NCBI GenBank assembly: GCA_031292695.1
Contig: JARLGS010000191.1
Span: 1-38,348, forward strand
Length of the DNA stretch: 38,348 nt
From: Mycobacterium sp.
Lineage (GTDB): Bacteria > Actinomycetota > Actinomycetes > Mycobacteriales > Mycobacteriaceae
Direction of reading: 5' to 3'
Each line of letters begins with the position of its first letter. Within the stretch, counting starts at the first letter, position 1. Position numbers and translations under genes: made by a program. The notes under the pieces were generated by a model. That model had not been told where the DNA came from, ran no database searches, and saw only the letters and a list, made by a program, of their open reading frames with translations. Below are positions 8,850-16,310 of the stretch, piece after piece.

Positions 8850-10070
8850 TCAAGCTACCCCGCGCACATGGGATGCAGACGCCCCTATGGTGGCCTCACC
8901 GTCGCCGATCATGGTGCGTAACAAGGCTTTCTGCTCGCGCAACCCTCGATCGGCGGCGCGGTCCAACCCGCCCGGCACCACCAGTGCCGCAATGCTGCGC
9001 ACCCCGTTGACCGGAATCCGGAGCAGCGGATACCAGGGCGGCATGTAGGCCGGCAGGCCTAACGTCTTCATCGCCCTCGGCCCGAGGAATGCGCTGGTCA
9101 CCGACAGATGCTGCGCCCAGGCCAGCCGCCGGCGAAGGCCTGTCGCGCCGCGGTAATGCCAGGTCAGCGGGTCTTCGGCCATCGGCACCGACAACTGACG
9201 GGTGGTCTCGTCGGGGACCGCGAGCGCGGTGGACGTGTGGTAAAGGATGCGGATGCTGTCCCGGAATGACCGGGGCAGCCATTCGTCCTCCACTCCCATC
9301 AGCCAACCCACATATCGGGTCAGATGGGCGATGCTCTCCAGCTCAGCCGGCGTGGTGACGATACCCATGGCCAGCGCACCGACGACCGGGGCGATCAGCG
9401 CACCGACGAGGGTGGCCGCCATATCGGTCTGGTTGACCGGCAGCCCCCACTGCGCGCTCTGCCAATCCGGCATGGCCTGGACGTGCCGGCGAACCATGGC
9501 GTGTACGAACCGGACTCGGACGGTGGACCGGTACCCGATCCCGAAGCGGTCCAGCCCGCCTTCAGCGATCACATCCAACGCCCACTGCATGGTCTCGGCG
9601 AAACGCTGGTTGGAGCCCTTCTCCAGGGCGCCGGTGCGCAGCAGGGTCTGATTGAACCCGGAGAACTGGTAGCCACCCAGCAGCGCGACATCCCGGGCGA
9701 TGTACATGCCGTCGGCACCGCCACGCCGTAGCGCCCGCTGACCCACGCGAAGCACCTCGTGGTCGACCCAGTCCGGCGTGGTTTCGATCGCTTCGAAGAA
9801 TTGCCGCACCGGTTCCGGTGCCCCCGGCACGGACGCGATCCCGTCCGCAAGCGCCCGGTCGAACAGCGGCCTCACCTGCTTCATCCCGAGGGCTGACATC
9901 CGCGCGACCAGAGCATCCATGAGTTCGTCACCGACGGTGAGCCGCTCGCCCAACCGCCGCCACTGCTGTGCGTTCGGCTTGCCGACGCCGAGCACTGCCG
10001 CGAACAACCCGATGCCTACGGGCACCGGACAGGGACGGTCGGGATGGCGGGCGGGGACCGGCACGGGCAT
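8850..10070 (-). CDS. Oxygenase MpaB / DUF2236 family protein (latex-clearing-protein-like)
   Basis: A 406-residue protein from the ATG at 10070. That start is chosen because AGAAGGAGGG lies 5 nt upstream (10076-10085); a longer frame from a TTG at 10109 would begin inside a palindrome and has no ribosome site. The conserved family regions are visible: RDVALLGGYQFSGFNQTLLRTG, then RFVHAMVRRHV with histidines expected to ligand b-type haem, GLPVNQTDMAATL, and the helical C-terminal half. The family includes rubber oxygenase Lcp and the fungal mycophenolate enzyme MpaB, which oxidatively cleave isoprenoid double bonds. The mycobacterial substrate is unknown. No signal peptide is seen. A TetR-type palindrome just upstream suggests repression by an unlinked regulator. 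Confidence 0.85.
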   Translation of the reverse strand: MPVPVPARHPDRPCPVPVGIGLFAAVLGVGKPNAQQWRRLGERLTVGDELMDALVARMSALGMKQVRPLFDRALADGIASVPGAPEPVRQFFEAIETTPDWVDHEVLRVGQRALRRGGADGMYIARDVALLGGYQFSGFNQTLLRTGALEKGSNQRFAETMQWALDVIAEGGLDRFGIGYRSTVRVRFVHAMVRRHVQAMPDWQSAQWGLPVNQTDMAATLVGALIAPVVGALAMGIVTTPAELESIAHLTRYVGWLMGVEDEWLPRSFRDSIRILYHTSTALAVPDETTRQLSVPMAEDPLTWHYRGATGLRRRLAWAQHLSVTSAFLGPRAMKTLGLPAYMPPWYPLLRIPVNGVRSIAALVVPGGLDRAADRGLREQKALLRTMIGDGEATIGASASHVRGVA

Positions 10071-10102
10071 CGTTGCCCTCCTTCTGACGTTCACAAGCTG
10101 TA

Positions 10103-10122
10103 TTGACAACGTATGTAGTCAA
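10103..10122. promoter_or_regulatory. TetR-type palindromic operator upstream of the DUF2236 gene
   Basis: TTGACAACGTATGTAGTCAA is a 20-bp imperfect palindrome (16 of 20 positions symmetric, outer arms TTGAC/GTCAA). It sits 33 bp before the DUF2236 start codon and 71 bp before the divergent secreted-protein start. Length, AT-rich arms and position are typical of TetR-family operators; no TetR gene is in the window. Confidence 0.6.
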
Positions 10123-10179
10123 ACTAGGCGGTACCGGTGGTCTCGTCAATGGACGACGTGAGAGTCGGGCACGAACCCC

Positions 10180-10185
10180 TATCCT
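10180..10185 (+). promoter_or_regulatory. -10 hexamer for the 10193 gene (leaderless)
   Basis: TATCCT ends 7 nt before the ATG at 10193, the arrangement expected of a leaderless mycobacterial transcript. Confidence 0.5.
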
Positions 10186-10192
10186 GTTGCAC

Positions 10193-10621
10193 ATGGGGCG
10201 AGGTCAAATGTTCAAGCATCAGCGGCTGACAGCAGTCATCACGGCACTGTGCGCTGCCACCAGCGTGACGCTCAGCGCGGCGCCGGCCGCCACGGCCGCC
10301 GATACGCCGGATCAGCTGGCCATGACGGCCATCGACGACATCGTGGCGGGCAATTACGCCGCCGTCACTACCCATTTCGACCCGACTCTGCAAAAAATGC
10401 TGTCCGTCAAGGCATTAGGGCAGGCGTGGAGCACGTACCAGCAACAGTTCGGGGCCTACCAGTCCCACGGCGGTCCAGAGGACACTGCACGCGGAGATCT
10501 CACGGTGGTGAACGTGCCCTTGCAGATGGACAAAAAGCCCGGCCAGTTCCGGCTGACCGTGCACCCCGACGGCACGTTCGCCGGCCTGTACTTCCTCCGG
10601 GAAGGCGTGCCGGTCCCCTGA
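10193..10621 (+). CDS. Small secreted protein with DUF3887-like domain
   Basis: A 142-residue exported protein. The signal peptide has a basic start (MFKHQR) and hydrophobic core, with likely cleavage after ATAA near residue 36. The mature part, about 105 residues, begins DTPDQLAMTAIDDIVAGNYAAV and shows the helix-strand pattern of DUF3887 (a small cystatin/NTF2-like fold common in secreted proteins and often fused to esterases), ending GTFAGLYFLREG. There are no cysteines in the mature protein. ATG 10193 is preferred for its -10 element 7 nt upstream; ATG 10208 (MFKHQ) is possible with a weak GAGG. It is divergent from the DUF2236 gene, with 122 bp between the starts. Function unknown. Confidence 0.7.
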   Translation: MGRGQMFKHQRLTAVITALCAATSVTLSAAPAATAADTPDQLAMTAIDDIVAGNYAAVTTHFDPTLQKMLSVKALGQAWSTYQQQFGAYQSHGGPEDTARGDLTVVNVPLQMDKKPGQFRLTVHPDGTFAGLYFLREGVPVP

Positions 10622-10635
10622 TCGGCGCGGGCCCG

Positions 10636-11679
10636 TCAGGGCCGACGCGGGTCGATCAGGGTGACGCCGACGGGACTGGCGGTGCCGATCTCTGGCAGTA
10701 GGCACGCGCCCTCTTTCAGCCCGACCACACGCTCGACCAGTGCCTCCGGGCGCAGCGTGCCCGCTGCAACCAGGCCCAGCAGCTCGGGATAGTCGACGCT
10801 GGCCATGCCGTGTGAACCGAAAACGTCCAGTTCCCAAGCGATTACCCGGTCCATCGGCACAGCGGGATGCCCATCGACATTGGGCAGCAGCCCGACCTGC
10901 ACGTGCCTTCCGCGCCGCCGCAGGCTGTGAATGGCATCGGCGCAGGTGCCCGGGGTGCCGACCGCGTCGACTGCGACATGGCTGCCGCCGCCGGTGAGAT
11001 CGTGTACCGCAGCCGGAACATCGGAGCCGTCGGCGAGCACGGTCTCGGTGGCCCCCAGGCTGCGGGCCAGCTCCAGCGCGGCCGGGGTGCGGTCGACGGC
11101 GATGACCTTCGCGCCGACCGCGGCGGCAACCTGGACGGCGCTCAGCCCCACCCCGCCGACACCGACCACGGTGACCCACTCGCCGGCTTGCACGTCGGCT
11201 CGCGCCCGCAGTGCCCGATAGGCGGTGGCGAACCGGCAGCCCAGTGCCGCCGCCGCGGCGTCCCCGATACTTTGCGGCACGGCAACCAGATTCGTATCGG
11301 CGGCGTGCAGGGCCACGTATTCGGCGAAGGAACCCCAGTGGGTGAATCCTGGCTGGGTCTGGTCCGGGCATACCTGCGCCTGGCCACCAACGCACCATGC
11401 GCAGGCACCGCAACCACATACGAAGGGCGTGGTCACCCGATCACCGACAGCCCACCGCCGCACATCCGCGCCGACCTCGACCACCACGCCGACCAGTTCG
11501 TGGCCCGGGACGTGCGGCAGCGCCACCCCGTCGTCGTGCCCAGCCCACGCGTGCCAGTCACTGCGGCACAGCCCCGTCGCGTGCACCTGGACCACCACAC
11601 CGGCACTTGACGGGGTCGGGTCTGCGACCGACCGGACGTCCACCGGGCCACCGAATTCGTCGAAGATCACCGCGTGCAT
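10636..11679 (-). CDS. Zinc-dependent alcohol dehydrogenase (MDR family)
   Basis: A 347-residue medium-chain dehydrogenase from ATG 11679 (MHAVIFDEFGGP). The frame is open a further 48 codons upstream but that part is Arg/Pro-rich and unlike the family. Catalytic zinc ligands are in GLCRSDWHAW and GHELVG; the structural zinc lobe shows four cysteines in CGCGACAWC and the VC that follows. The nucleotide-binding motif is VGVGGVGLSAVQ with a following VIAVDRT; the acidic residue favours NAD(H). The family oxidises alcohols or reduces aldehydes, and the substrate cannot be assigned. A weak CACGAT lies 6 nt before the ATG. It ends 14 bp from the convergent secreted-protein gene. Confidence 0.88.
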   Translation of the reverse strand: MHAVIFDEFGGPVDVRSVADPTPSSAGVVVQVHATGLCRSDWHAWAGHDDGVALPHVPGHELVGVVVEVGADVRRWAVGDRVTTPFVCGCGACAWCVGGQAQVCPDQTQPGFTHWGSFAEYVALHAADTNLVAVPQSIGDAAAAALGCRFATAYRALRARADVQAGEWVTVVGVGGVGLSAVQVAAAVGAKVIAVDRTPAALELARSLGATETVLADGSDVPAAVHDLTGGGSHVAVDAVGTPGTCADAIHSLRRRGRHVQVGLLPNVDGHPAVPMDRVIAWELDVFGSHGMASVDYPELLGLVAAGTLRPEALVERVVGLKEGACLLPEIGTASPVGVTLIDPRRP

Positions 11680-12012
11680 CCGGACATCGTGCCTCGCCGG
11701 CCAAGGCGCCGAACGTGCACCTCGAACGAAAGCGCCCGCACCGGTCGGGGTGTAATGCGGCCGTGCACGCGACGGCAACCAGCGCAAAGACGGCGGCCAA
11801 ACGGCCGCGACCAGTCGTATCACCGTCTATCTCCGACCGGGGGGCACCAGGATGTGGCCGGCGTACCCCCCTGCTGCGCCGCACCCGCCAACCTGCATGT
11901 TCACACCTGAACGTCGATACGTGCAGTTCAGGGTGCAGGCAGGTACCTCACTGAGCTACGATGCCGGGCGGGTGTTCTTCTACATCCGGTCTTAACTGAG
12001 AGAAGTTGTTAT
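11680..12012. other. 333-bp intergenic region upstream of the cold-shock gene
   Basis: No convincing gene. Short open frames here are Arg-rich shadows without ribosome sites. It holds the divergent promoters of the alcohol dehydrogenase and cold-shock genes. It also has a nested inverted repeat at 11892-11939: CCTGCA...TGCAGG outside, CTGAAC...GTTCAG inside. Confidence 0.6.
11957..11962 (+). promoter_or_regulatory. Possible -10 hexamer for the cold-shock gene
   Basis: TACGAT would start transcription near 11969, giving a leader of about 45 nt. No consensus -35 is present; the expected place is occupied by the right arm of an inverted repeat. Confidence 0.3.
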
Positions 12013-12216
12013 ATGCCACAGGGAACTGTGAAATGGTTCAACAGTGAGAAGGGCTTCGGCTTCATCACTCCCGACGACGGCAGCAAGGACCTGTTCGTCC
12101 ACTACTCCGAAATCCGTAGCAACGGCTTCCGGACCCTGGACGAGGGCCAGCGCGTCGAGTTCGAGGTCGGCCAGGGCGACAAGGGTCCCGCCGCGACCGG
12201 CGTCACCGCGGTCTAA
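12013..12216 (+). CDS. cspA: Cold-shock domain protein (CspA family)
   Basis: A 67-residue single cold-shock domain, the usual length. It starts [10 protein letters not shown], carries RNP1 KGFGFI at residues 13-18 and RNP2 LFVHY at 27-31, and ends [13 protein letters not shown]. It binds single-stranded RNA and DNA and melts RNA secondary structure. It closely resembles mycobacterial CspA (Rv3648c type), though its neighbours here differ, so it could be a paralogue. AGAGAAG lies about 7 nt before the ATG. Two hairpins follow the gene, the second a very stable one. Long, structured 5' leaders are typical of cold-shock genes; here the leader appears moderate. Confidence 0.93.
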   Translation: MPQGTVKWFNSEKGFGFITPDDGSKDLFVHYSEIRSNGFRTLDEGQRVEFEVGQGDKGPAATGVTAV

Positions 12217-12227
12217 CCGATCCGGAA

Positions 12228-12270
12228 CTTTGTGGGTTGGCGCACAGGCTTTCGCACCAGCCCACAAAAG
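12228..12270 (+). terminator. Hairpin after the cold-shock gene (first of two)
   Basis: CTTTGTGGGTTGGCGC pairs with GCACCAGCCCACAAAAG through a 10-nt loop with one or two mismatches. It lies 12 nt after the stop codon and has no U-tract. Confidence 0.5.
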
Positions 12271-12320
12271 CACGTCCATCTGCTCGCCAGCTCGGGGTCC
12301 TGAATCCTCTGGCGGACAGA

Positions 12321-12364
12321 CGCAAAACTGCCCCTTTTCCAGCGAAAAGGGGCAGTTTTTGCGT
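12321..12364. terminator. Bidirectional intrinsic terminator between the cold-shock and GAP-family genes
   Basis: AAAACTGCCCCTTTT and AAAAGGGGCAGTTTT form a 15-bp perfect stem with a 6-nt loop (ccagcg). The pairing extends outward through GC-A-rich bases with a single bulge. A/T tracts flank both sides, so it can serve both the plus-strand cold-shock gene and the convergent minus-strand gene. Confidence 0.88.
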
Positions 12365-12375
12365 TCTGCTCGCGG

Positions 12376-13053
12376 CTATAGACCCAACGCCTTCGCGCCG
12401 TTGTAGAGCACCATCAGGCCGATCACGATCAGGATCGCCGCCATCAGGGCCGCGTTGTTCTTCTCCATCCAGTCTTTGAGCCGGCTCATCGTGTCGTCCA
12501 GTCGGTGACCGGCAGCCGCGTACGCCAGAATTGGCACGGCCACCGTTGACGCGGCGACCAGCACGAAGAACGCCGCCGCCACCCAGTCACCCACCAGGCC
12601 CAGCCCGCCGGCGCCGATCGCCAATCCGGCCGGAACACAGATCAGCAGGACGTCGGGCCGCACCACCACCAGCCCTGCGCCCGTGATGGCCGCCCGCCGC
12701 GGGGTGATCGTGGCGAACGAACGCATCCAGCCCGGCGACTCTGTGCTGTTCTGCCGGGTGAACCACCGGTAGATGCCGAACAGAATGAGCGCCAGGCCCA
12801 GCACCACGCGCAACCAGGACGCCCAGGTCGGCGGCGTCCGGTGCACCCCACCCAATGCGTGGGAGGCCTCGACGCACACCGCGATCACCGCGGCCAGGCC
12901 CAGCGACCAGCCGGCCAGGAAGGCAAGGCCGGTCGGCCGCGGCCGCTCCGACTGCAGGACCAACACTGCCGGGATAACCGTGATCGGCGACAGCGCAACC
13001 ACCAGTCCCAGCGGAATGAGCCCGGTCAGCACGGAGCCCCAATTTCCTGCCAT
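12376..13053 (-). CDS. GAP / SfLAP-family integral membrane protein
   Basis: A 225-residue polytopic membrane protein starting MAGNWGSVLTGLIP. The start at 13053 is chosen because TACATT lies 7 nt upstream (leaderless) and the first helix begins at once; the longer frame to 13167 lacks membrane character. Six hydrophobic segments are visible, with LSPITVIPAVLVLQSERPR in the first loop region, a pattern shared with the Sap-like 'GAP family' (sulfolipid-1-addressing protein) and LysE-like transporters. M. tuberculosis members help place sulfolipid or glycopeptidolipid at the surface. Here no glycolipid genes adjoin it, so the cargo is unknown. Confidence 0.75.
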   Translation of the reverse strand: MAGNWGSVLTGLIPLGLVVALSPITVIPAVLVLQSERPRPTGLAFLAGWSLGLAAVIAVCVEASHALGGVHRTPPTWASWLRVVLGLALILFGIYRWFTRQNSTESPGWMRSFATITPRRAAITGAGLVVVRPDVLLICVPAGLAIGAGGLGLVGDWVAAAFFVLVAASTVAVPILAYAAAGHRLDDTMSRLKDWMEKNNAALMAAILIVIGLMVLYNGAKALGL

Positions 13054-13060
13054 GGGCAGC

Positions 13061-13066
13061 AATGTA
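13061..13066 (-). promoter_or_regulatory. -10 hexamer for the GAP-family gene (leaderless)
   Basis: TACATT on the minus strand ends 7 nt before the ATG at 13053. Confidence 0.5.
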
Positions 13067-13172
13067 CAGCTCCGAGCCTCAGGATTTCGGTTGATGACGC
13101 ACGGCCTGGCAGTGTCCACCCGAAGCAAACAAAAACTCGTTACGGTCGGCGATCCCAACTGACGCACAAGCG

Positions 13173-14210
13173 CTACTTCACAGCGTCCTGCCCCTTCAGA
13201 TCCCGGTCCTTGCTCGGCTGCACCCGCTTCGGTTCGCCCGGCATCTTGGGATAGCTCGGCGGGTAGGGCAGGTCGCCCAGTCCGCGGTCCTCATCGGCCT
13301 GCACCATCTCCAGCAGCGGCTCCAGCGAATGCGCCACCGAGTCGATGTCGGCCCACGGATCACCGCGGCGCGCAACCAGATCCGGCACGGTGGCCATGGT
13401 GTAGTCGTCAGGGTCGGCGTCGGCCAGTTCGGCCCAGGTCAGCGGCATCGACACCGTGGCGATCGGGGTCTTGCGCACCGAATACGCCGACGCGAAGGTG
13501 CGGTCCCGGGCGTTCTGGTTGTAGTCGATGAACAACCGCTGCCCACGTTCCTCCTTCCACCACGACGTGGTCACGGCGTCCGGGGCCCGCCGCTGCACCT
13601 CGCGGGCCAAGGCGATCCCGGCTCGGCGCACCGCGATGAAGTCCCACTCCGGCTTGATCCGGACGAACACGTGCACACCGCGGCCGCCGGACGTCTTCGG
13701 ATACCCGGTCAGGCCGAGTTCGTCCAGGATCGGTTTGAGCACACCGGTGGCGATCTCGCGGGCCTCTTTGAAACCGGTGCCCGGCTGCGGATCCAGGTCG
13801 ACGCGCAACTCGTCGGGGTGTTCGGTGTCCGGGCAGCGCACCTGCCACGGATGCAGAGTGACAGTGCCCATCTGTGCGGCCCAGATGATCGCCGAAGGGT
13901 GGGTCACTTTCAGTGCATCAGCGGTGCGGCCCGAGGGGAACGTCACCCGACAGGTTTGCAGATACTCGGGATGCTTTGCGGGAACACGTTTTTGGTATAT
14001 TTCCTCGCCTTCGATCCCGTCCGGGAAGCGTTGCAGGTGGGTCGGCCGGTCCAGTAGTAACTTCACCATCCGGTCGGCGACAACCAGGTAGTAGTCGACC
14101 ATCGCGCGCTTGGTGCCCTTGCTCCCCAACTGCGGAAAGTACACCTTGTCAGGATTGGTGAACCGGACGGCGATGCCGTCGACATCGAGTTCCTCTGCGA
14201 CGCTTGCCAT
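13173..14210 (-). CDS. LigD-type polymerase/primase domain protein (Prim-PolC / PolD1)
   Basis: A 345-residue stand-alone archaeo-eukaryotic primase-fold polymerase (LigD_Prim-Pol). The metal-binding pair is in ELRVDLDPQPGTG, the conserved nucleotide-binding segment is SGGRGVHVFVRI, and the third acidic residue is in LFIDYNQN. The N-terminal part (VDYYLVVADRMVKLLLDRPTHLQRFPDG) fits the family. It adds ribo- or deoxynucleotides to short gaps. In M. smegmatis the orthologue partners LigC in base excision repair and gap filling and is distinct from the Ku-LigD end-joining polymerase. Its ATG overlaps the LigC stop as TAATG, implying coupled translation. The C-terminal 40 residues are Pro/Lys-rich and probably flexible. 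Confidence 0.9.
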   Translation of the reverse strand: MASVAEELDVDGIAVRFTNPDKVYFPQLGSKGTKRAMVDYYLVVADRMVKLLLDRPTHLQRFPDGIEGEEIYQKRVPAKHPEYLQTCRVTFPSGRTADALKVTHPSAIIWAAQMGTVTLHPWQVRCPDTEHPDELRVDLDPQPGTGFKEAREIATGVLKPILDELGLTGYPKTSGGRGVHVFVRIKPEWDFIAVRRAGIALAREVQRRAPDAVTTSWWKEERGQRLFIDYNQNARDRTFASAYSVRKTPIATVSMPLTWAELADADPDDYTMATVPDLVARRGDPWADIDSVAHSLEPLLEMVQADEDRGLGDLPYPPSYPKMPGEPKRVQPSKDRDLKGQDAVK

Positions 14211-15295
14211 TAGCTTGTCTCCAGGACGTCATACAGGTCGTAGTTCAGCGGCACGTCGAGTTGATCGAACGTGCAGCTCTCCGGATCCCGGTCCGGACGC
14301 CAGCGCCGGAATTTCACCGTGTGCCGAAATCGCCTGCCATATCGGCCCTCTCCCGCCGCTCCGCTCGCCGAAGGTGCGTTTCCCTCCATCTGGTCGTAGG
14401 CCACCTCGCACACCTTCTCCGGCCGGATCGGCACCCAGGTCTTGTCGGCCGCCGAATTCCACCGGCTCTGCTCGCCGTCCTGCGCAGCACCGGTGCGCAG
14501 CGGCTCCAGTTCGGCGAGCAGCTTGATGCGGTCGTTGACGCTGAAGGACGCTGCGCCACCGACCATGCACAGATTGCCGTCGCTGTAGAGGCCCAACAGA
14601 ATCGACCCGATCCCTTCGCCGCTCTTGTGCATGCGGTAGCCGATAGCGACGCAGTCGGCGTCGCGCGCGTGTTTGACCTTCACCATCTCGCGTTTGCCCG
14701 GCAGATACGCGCCGGCGAGCCGCTTGGCAATCACCCCGTCCAGCCCGGCGCCCTCGAACGTGGTCAGCCAGTGGGCGCCCTGCACCGGGTCCTCGGTGGC
14801 CCGGGTGACATAGCACCACTGTTTCTCGCTCACCAGTTCCTGCAGCGCGGCGCGCCGGACCCGGAACGGCTCGGCCAGCAGGCTCCGGTCACCGTCGGCC
14901 AGCGCATCGAATCCGATGAAATGCGCGGGCGTCTGTTCAGCGAGCATCTGCACGCGGCTGGCCGCGGGGTGGATGCGCTGGCTCAGCGATTCCCAGTCCA
15001 GGCGGATCCGGCCGCCGATCTCCCGCGGGACCACCACCTCACCGTCCAGCACACAGCGTGGGGCGATCTCATCGCGGAGCGCGTCGAGCAGTTCGGGAAA
15101 GTACCGCCCCAGTTCCTTGCCGTTGCGCGACTGCAGGATCACCTCGTCACCGTCGCGGAAGACCAGCGCCCGGAACCCGTCCCACTTCGGTTCGTAGGAC
15201 CACAGCCCCTCATCATCTGGCACCTTCACGGCCGCCTTGGCGAGCATCGGGTCAATCGGTGGCTGCACGGGTAGGTCCACGGTCTCCATACTCAC
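14210..15295 (-). CDS. ligC: ATP-dependent DNA ligase LigC
   Basis: A 361-residue two-domain ligase. Motif I is EPKWDGFRALV with the adenylated lysine at residue 37; motif III region LDGEVVVP, motif IV DGVIAKRLAGAYLPGKR and motif V MVKVKHARDADCVAIGYR are visible. An OB-fold domain makes up the C-terminal 130 residues. It seals nicks using ATP, alongside the NAD-dependent LigA encoded elsewhere. GTG 15295 is given as the start; ATG 15289 is equally possible and neither has a clear ribosome site. Coupled to the downstream Prim-Pol gene, it forms a two-gene repair operon. The gluQRS start is 52 bp away on the other strand. Confidence 0.92.
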   Translation of the reverse strand: MSMETVDLPVQPPIDPMLAKAAVKVPDDEGLWSYEPKWDGFRALVFRDGDEVILQSRNGKELGRYFPELLDALRDEIAPRCVLDGEVVVPREIGGRIRLDWESLSQRIHPAASRVQMLAEQTPAHFIGFDALADGDRSLLAEPFRVRRAALQELVSEKQWCYVTRATEDPVQGAHWLTTFEGAGLDGVIAKRLAGAYLPGKREMVKVKHARDADCVAIGYRMHKSGEGIGSILLGLYSDGNLCMVGGAASFSVNDRIKLLAELEPLRTGAAQDGEQSRWNSAADKTWVPIRPEKVCEVAYDQMEGNAPSASGAAGEGRYGRRFRHTVKFRRWRPDRDPESCTFDQLDVPLNYDLYDVLETS

Positions 15296-15335
15296 GTAGA
15301 CCGGCGCGGGCGGGCAATGTCATCGCCCTGCGCGT

Positions 15336-15341
15336 TAGATT
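15336..15341 (+). promoter_or_regulatory. -10 hexamer for gluQRS (leaderless)
   Basis: TAGATT ends 6 nt before the GTG at 15348 and there is no Shine-Dalgarno. Confidence 0.5.
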
Positions 15342-15347
15342 GCCGAC

Positions 15348-16226
15348 GTGGCCCACTCCCCCGCCGGCCGGTTCGCGCCGAGCCCGTCCGCCGATCTGCA
15401 CATCGGCAACGTGCGCACCGCGGTGCTGGCCTGGTTGTTCGCCCGGTCCACCGGCAGGCGGTTTCTGGTGCGAGTGGAGGACCTGGACGACCGCACCTTC
15501 GCCGACATCGCGCAGCGGCAGCTGGCGGATCTGGAAGCGGTCGGGATCACCTGGGATGAGCCACCCGAGTACCAGACCGCGCACCAAGCGCGCTATCTCG
15601 CCATCGTCGACGAGCTGACCGAACGCGGCCTGACCTTCGAATGTTTCTGCAGCAGAAGGGACATCCTGCAAGCCCCACGGGCACCGCACGCGCCGGATGG
15701 CGCCTACCCGGGCACCTGCCGAGAACTGAGCGCCGACGAACGAGCCCACCGTCGCGTCGACGGTCGGCCCCCGGCCATCCGATTACGTTCGGATACAACC
15801 GAATACACCGTCACCGACGTGCTGCACGGCCGGTACACCGGCGTCGTCGACGACTTCGTGCTGCGCCGCGGCGACGGGGTACCGGCCTACAACCTCGCCG
15901 TGGTGGTGGACGACGCCGCCCAGGGCGTCGATCAGGTGGTGCGTGGTGACGACCTGCTCCCGTCCTCGCCGCGGCAGGCGTATCTGGCTGCGCTGCTCGG
16001 GTATTCGCAACCGACGTATGCGCACGTTCCCCTGGTTCTCAACAGCGAGGGCAAGCGACTGGCCAAACGCGATGGTGCGGTGACGGTTTCAGAGCTCGGC
16101 GTGGCGTCCGCCCTGGCGCAGATCGCCGCCTCGCTCGGCTTCACCGCCACCACACTCGACGGCATGCTGACCCAGTTCGATCCGGCGCGGCTGCCCCGCG
16201 AGCCGTGGATTTTCCGGCCCACGTAG
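15348..16226 (+). CDS. gluQ: Glutamyl-queuosine tRNA(Asp) synthetase
   Basis: A 292-residue truncated GluRS paralogue lacking the anticodon-binding domain, as in GluQRS. The HIGH motif reads HIGN (residues 18-21) after [10 protein letters not shown], the KMSKS equivalent is KRLAKRDG, and a zinc-site pattern CFC...YPGTC is present. GluQRS activates glutamate and attaches it to the cyclopentene-diol of queuosine at position 34 of tRNA-Asp, without needing tRNA for activation. In the HIGH-preceding segment the common TG is replaced by SADL; this is a variation but not clearly inactivating. Start GTG is supported by a -10 six bases upstream. A tgt gene that could supply queuosine lies 2.2 kb downstream. 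Confidence 0.88.
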   Translation: MAHSPAGRFAPSPSADLHIGNVRTAVLAWLFARSTGRRFLVRVEDLDDRTFADIAQRQLADLEAVGITWDEPPEYQTAHQARYLAIVDELTERGLTFECFCSRRDILQAPRAPHAPDGAYPGTCRELSADERAHRRVDGRPPAIRLRSDTTEYTVTDVLHGRYTGVVDDFVLRRGDGVPAYNLAVVVDDAAQGVDQVVRGDDLLPSSPRQAYLAALLGYSQPTYAHVPLVLNSEGKRLAKRDGAVTVSELGVASALAQIAASLGFTATTLDGMLTQFDPARLPREPWIFRPT

Positions 16227-16310
16227 CTAGGCGCACTCGCCGAGTGTGAGCTAATGCGCCAATCCCGCAATGGATTTGACACAGAACCTCACGTTCGGCT
16301 GAGGTACCCC

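Noticed and set aside
10415..11419. Minus-strand open frame of 334 codons across the secreted-protein and dehydrogenase genes
   Set aside because: Arg/Gly-rich, overlaps two better-supported genes in other frames.
11674..11910. Short plus-strand frame in the gap before the cold-shock gene
   Set aside because: Low-quality Arg/Pro-rich sequence overlapping the dehydrogenase promoter and part of an inverted repeat.
14204..15274. Plus-strand open frame of 356 codons over ligC
   Set aside because: Antisense to well-supported ligase motifs; no ribosome site and no recognisable domain.
16240..16310. CACTCG-C-CGAGTG and ACCTCA...TGAGGT between gluQRS and the SDR gene, considered as a terminator
   Set aside because: Both stems are 6 bp and lack a U-tract; too weak to call.
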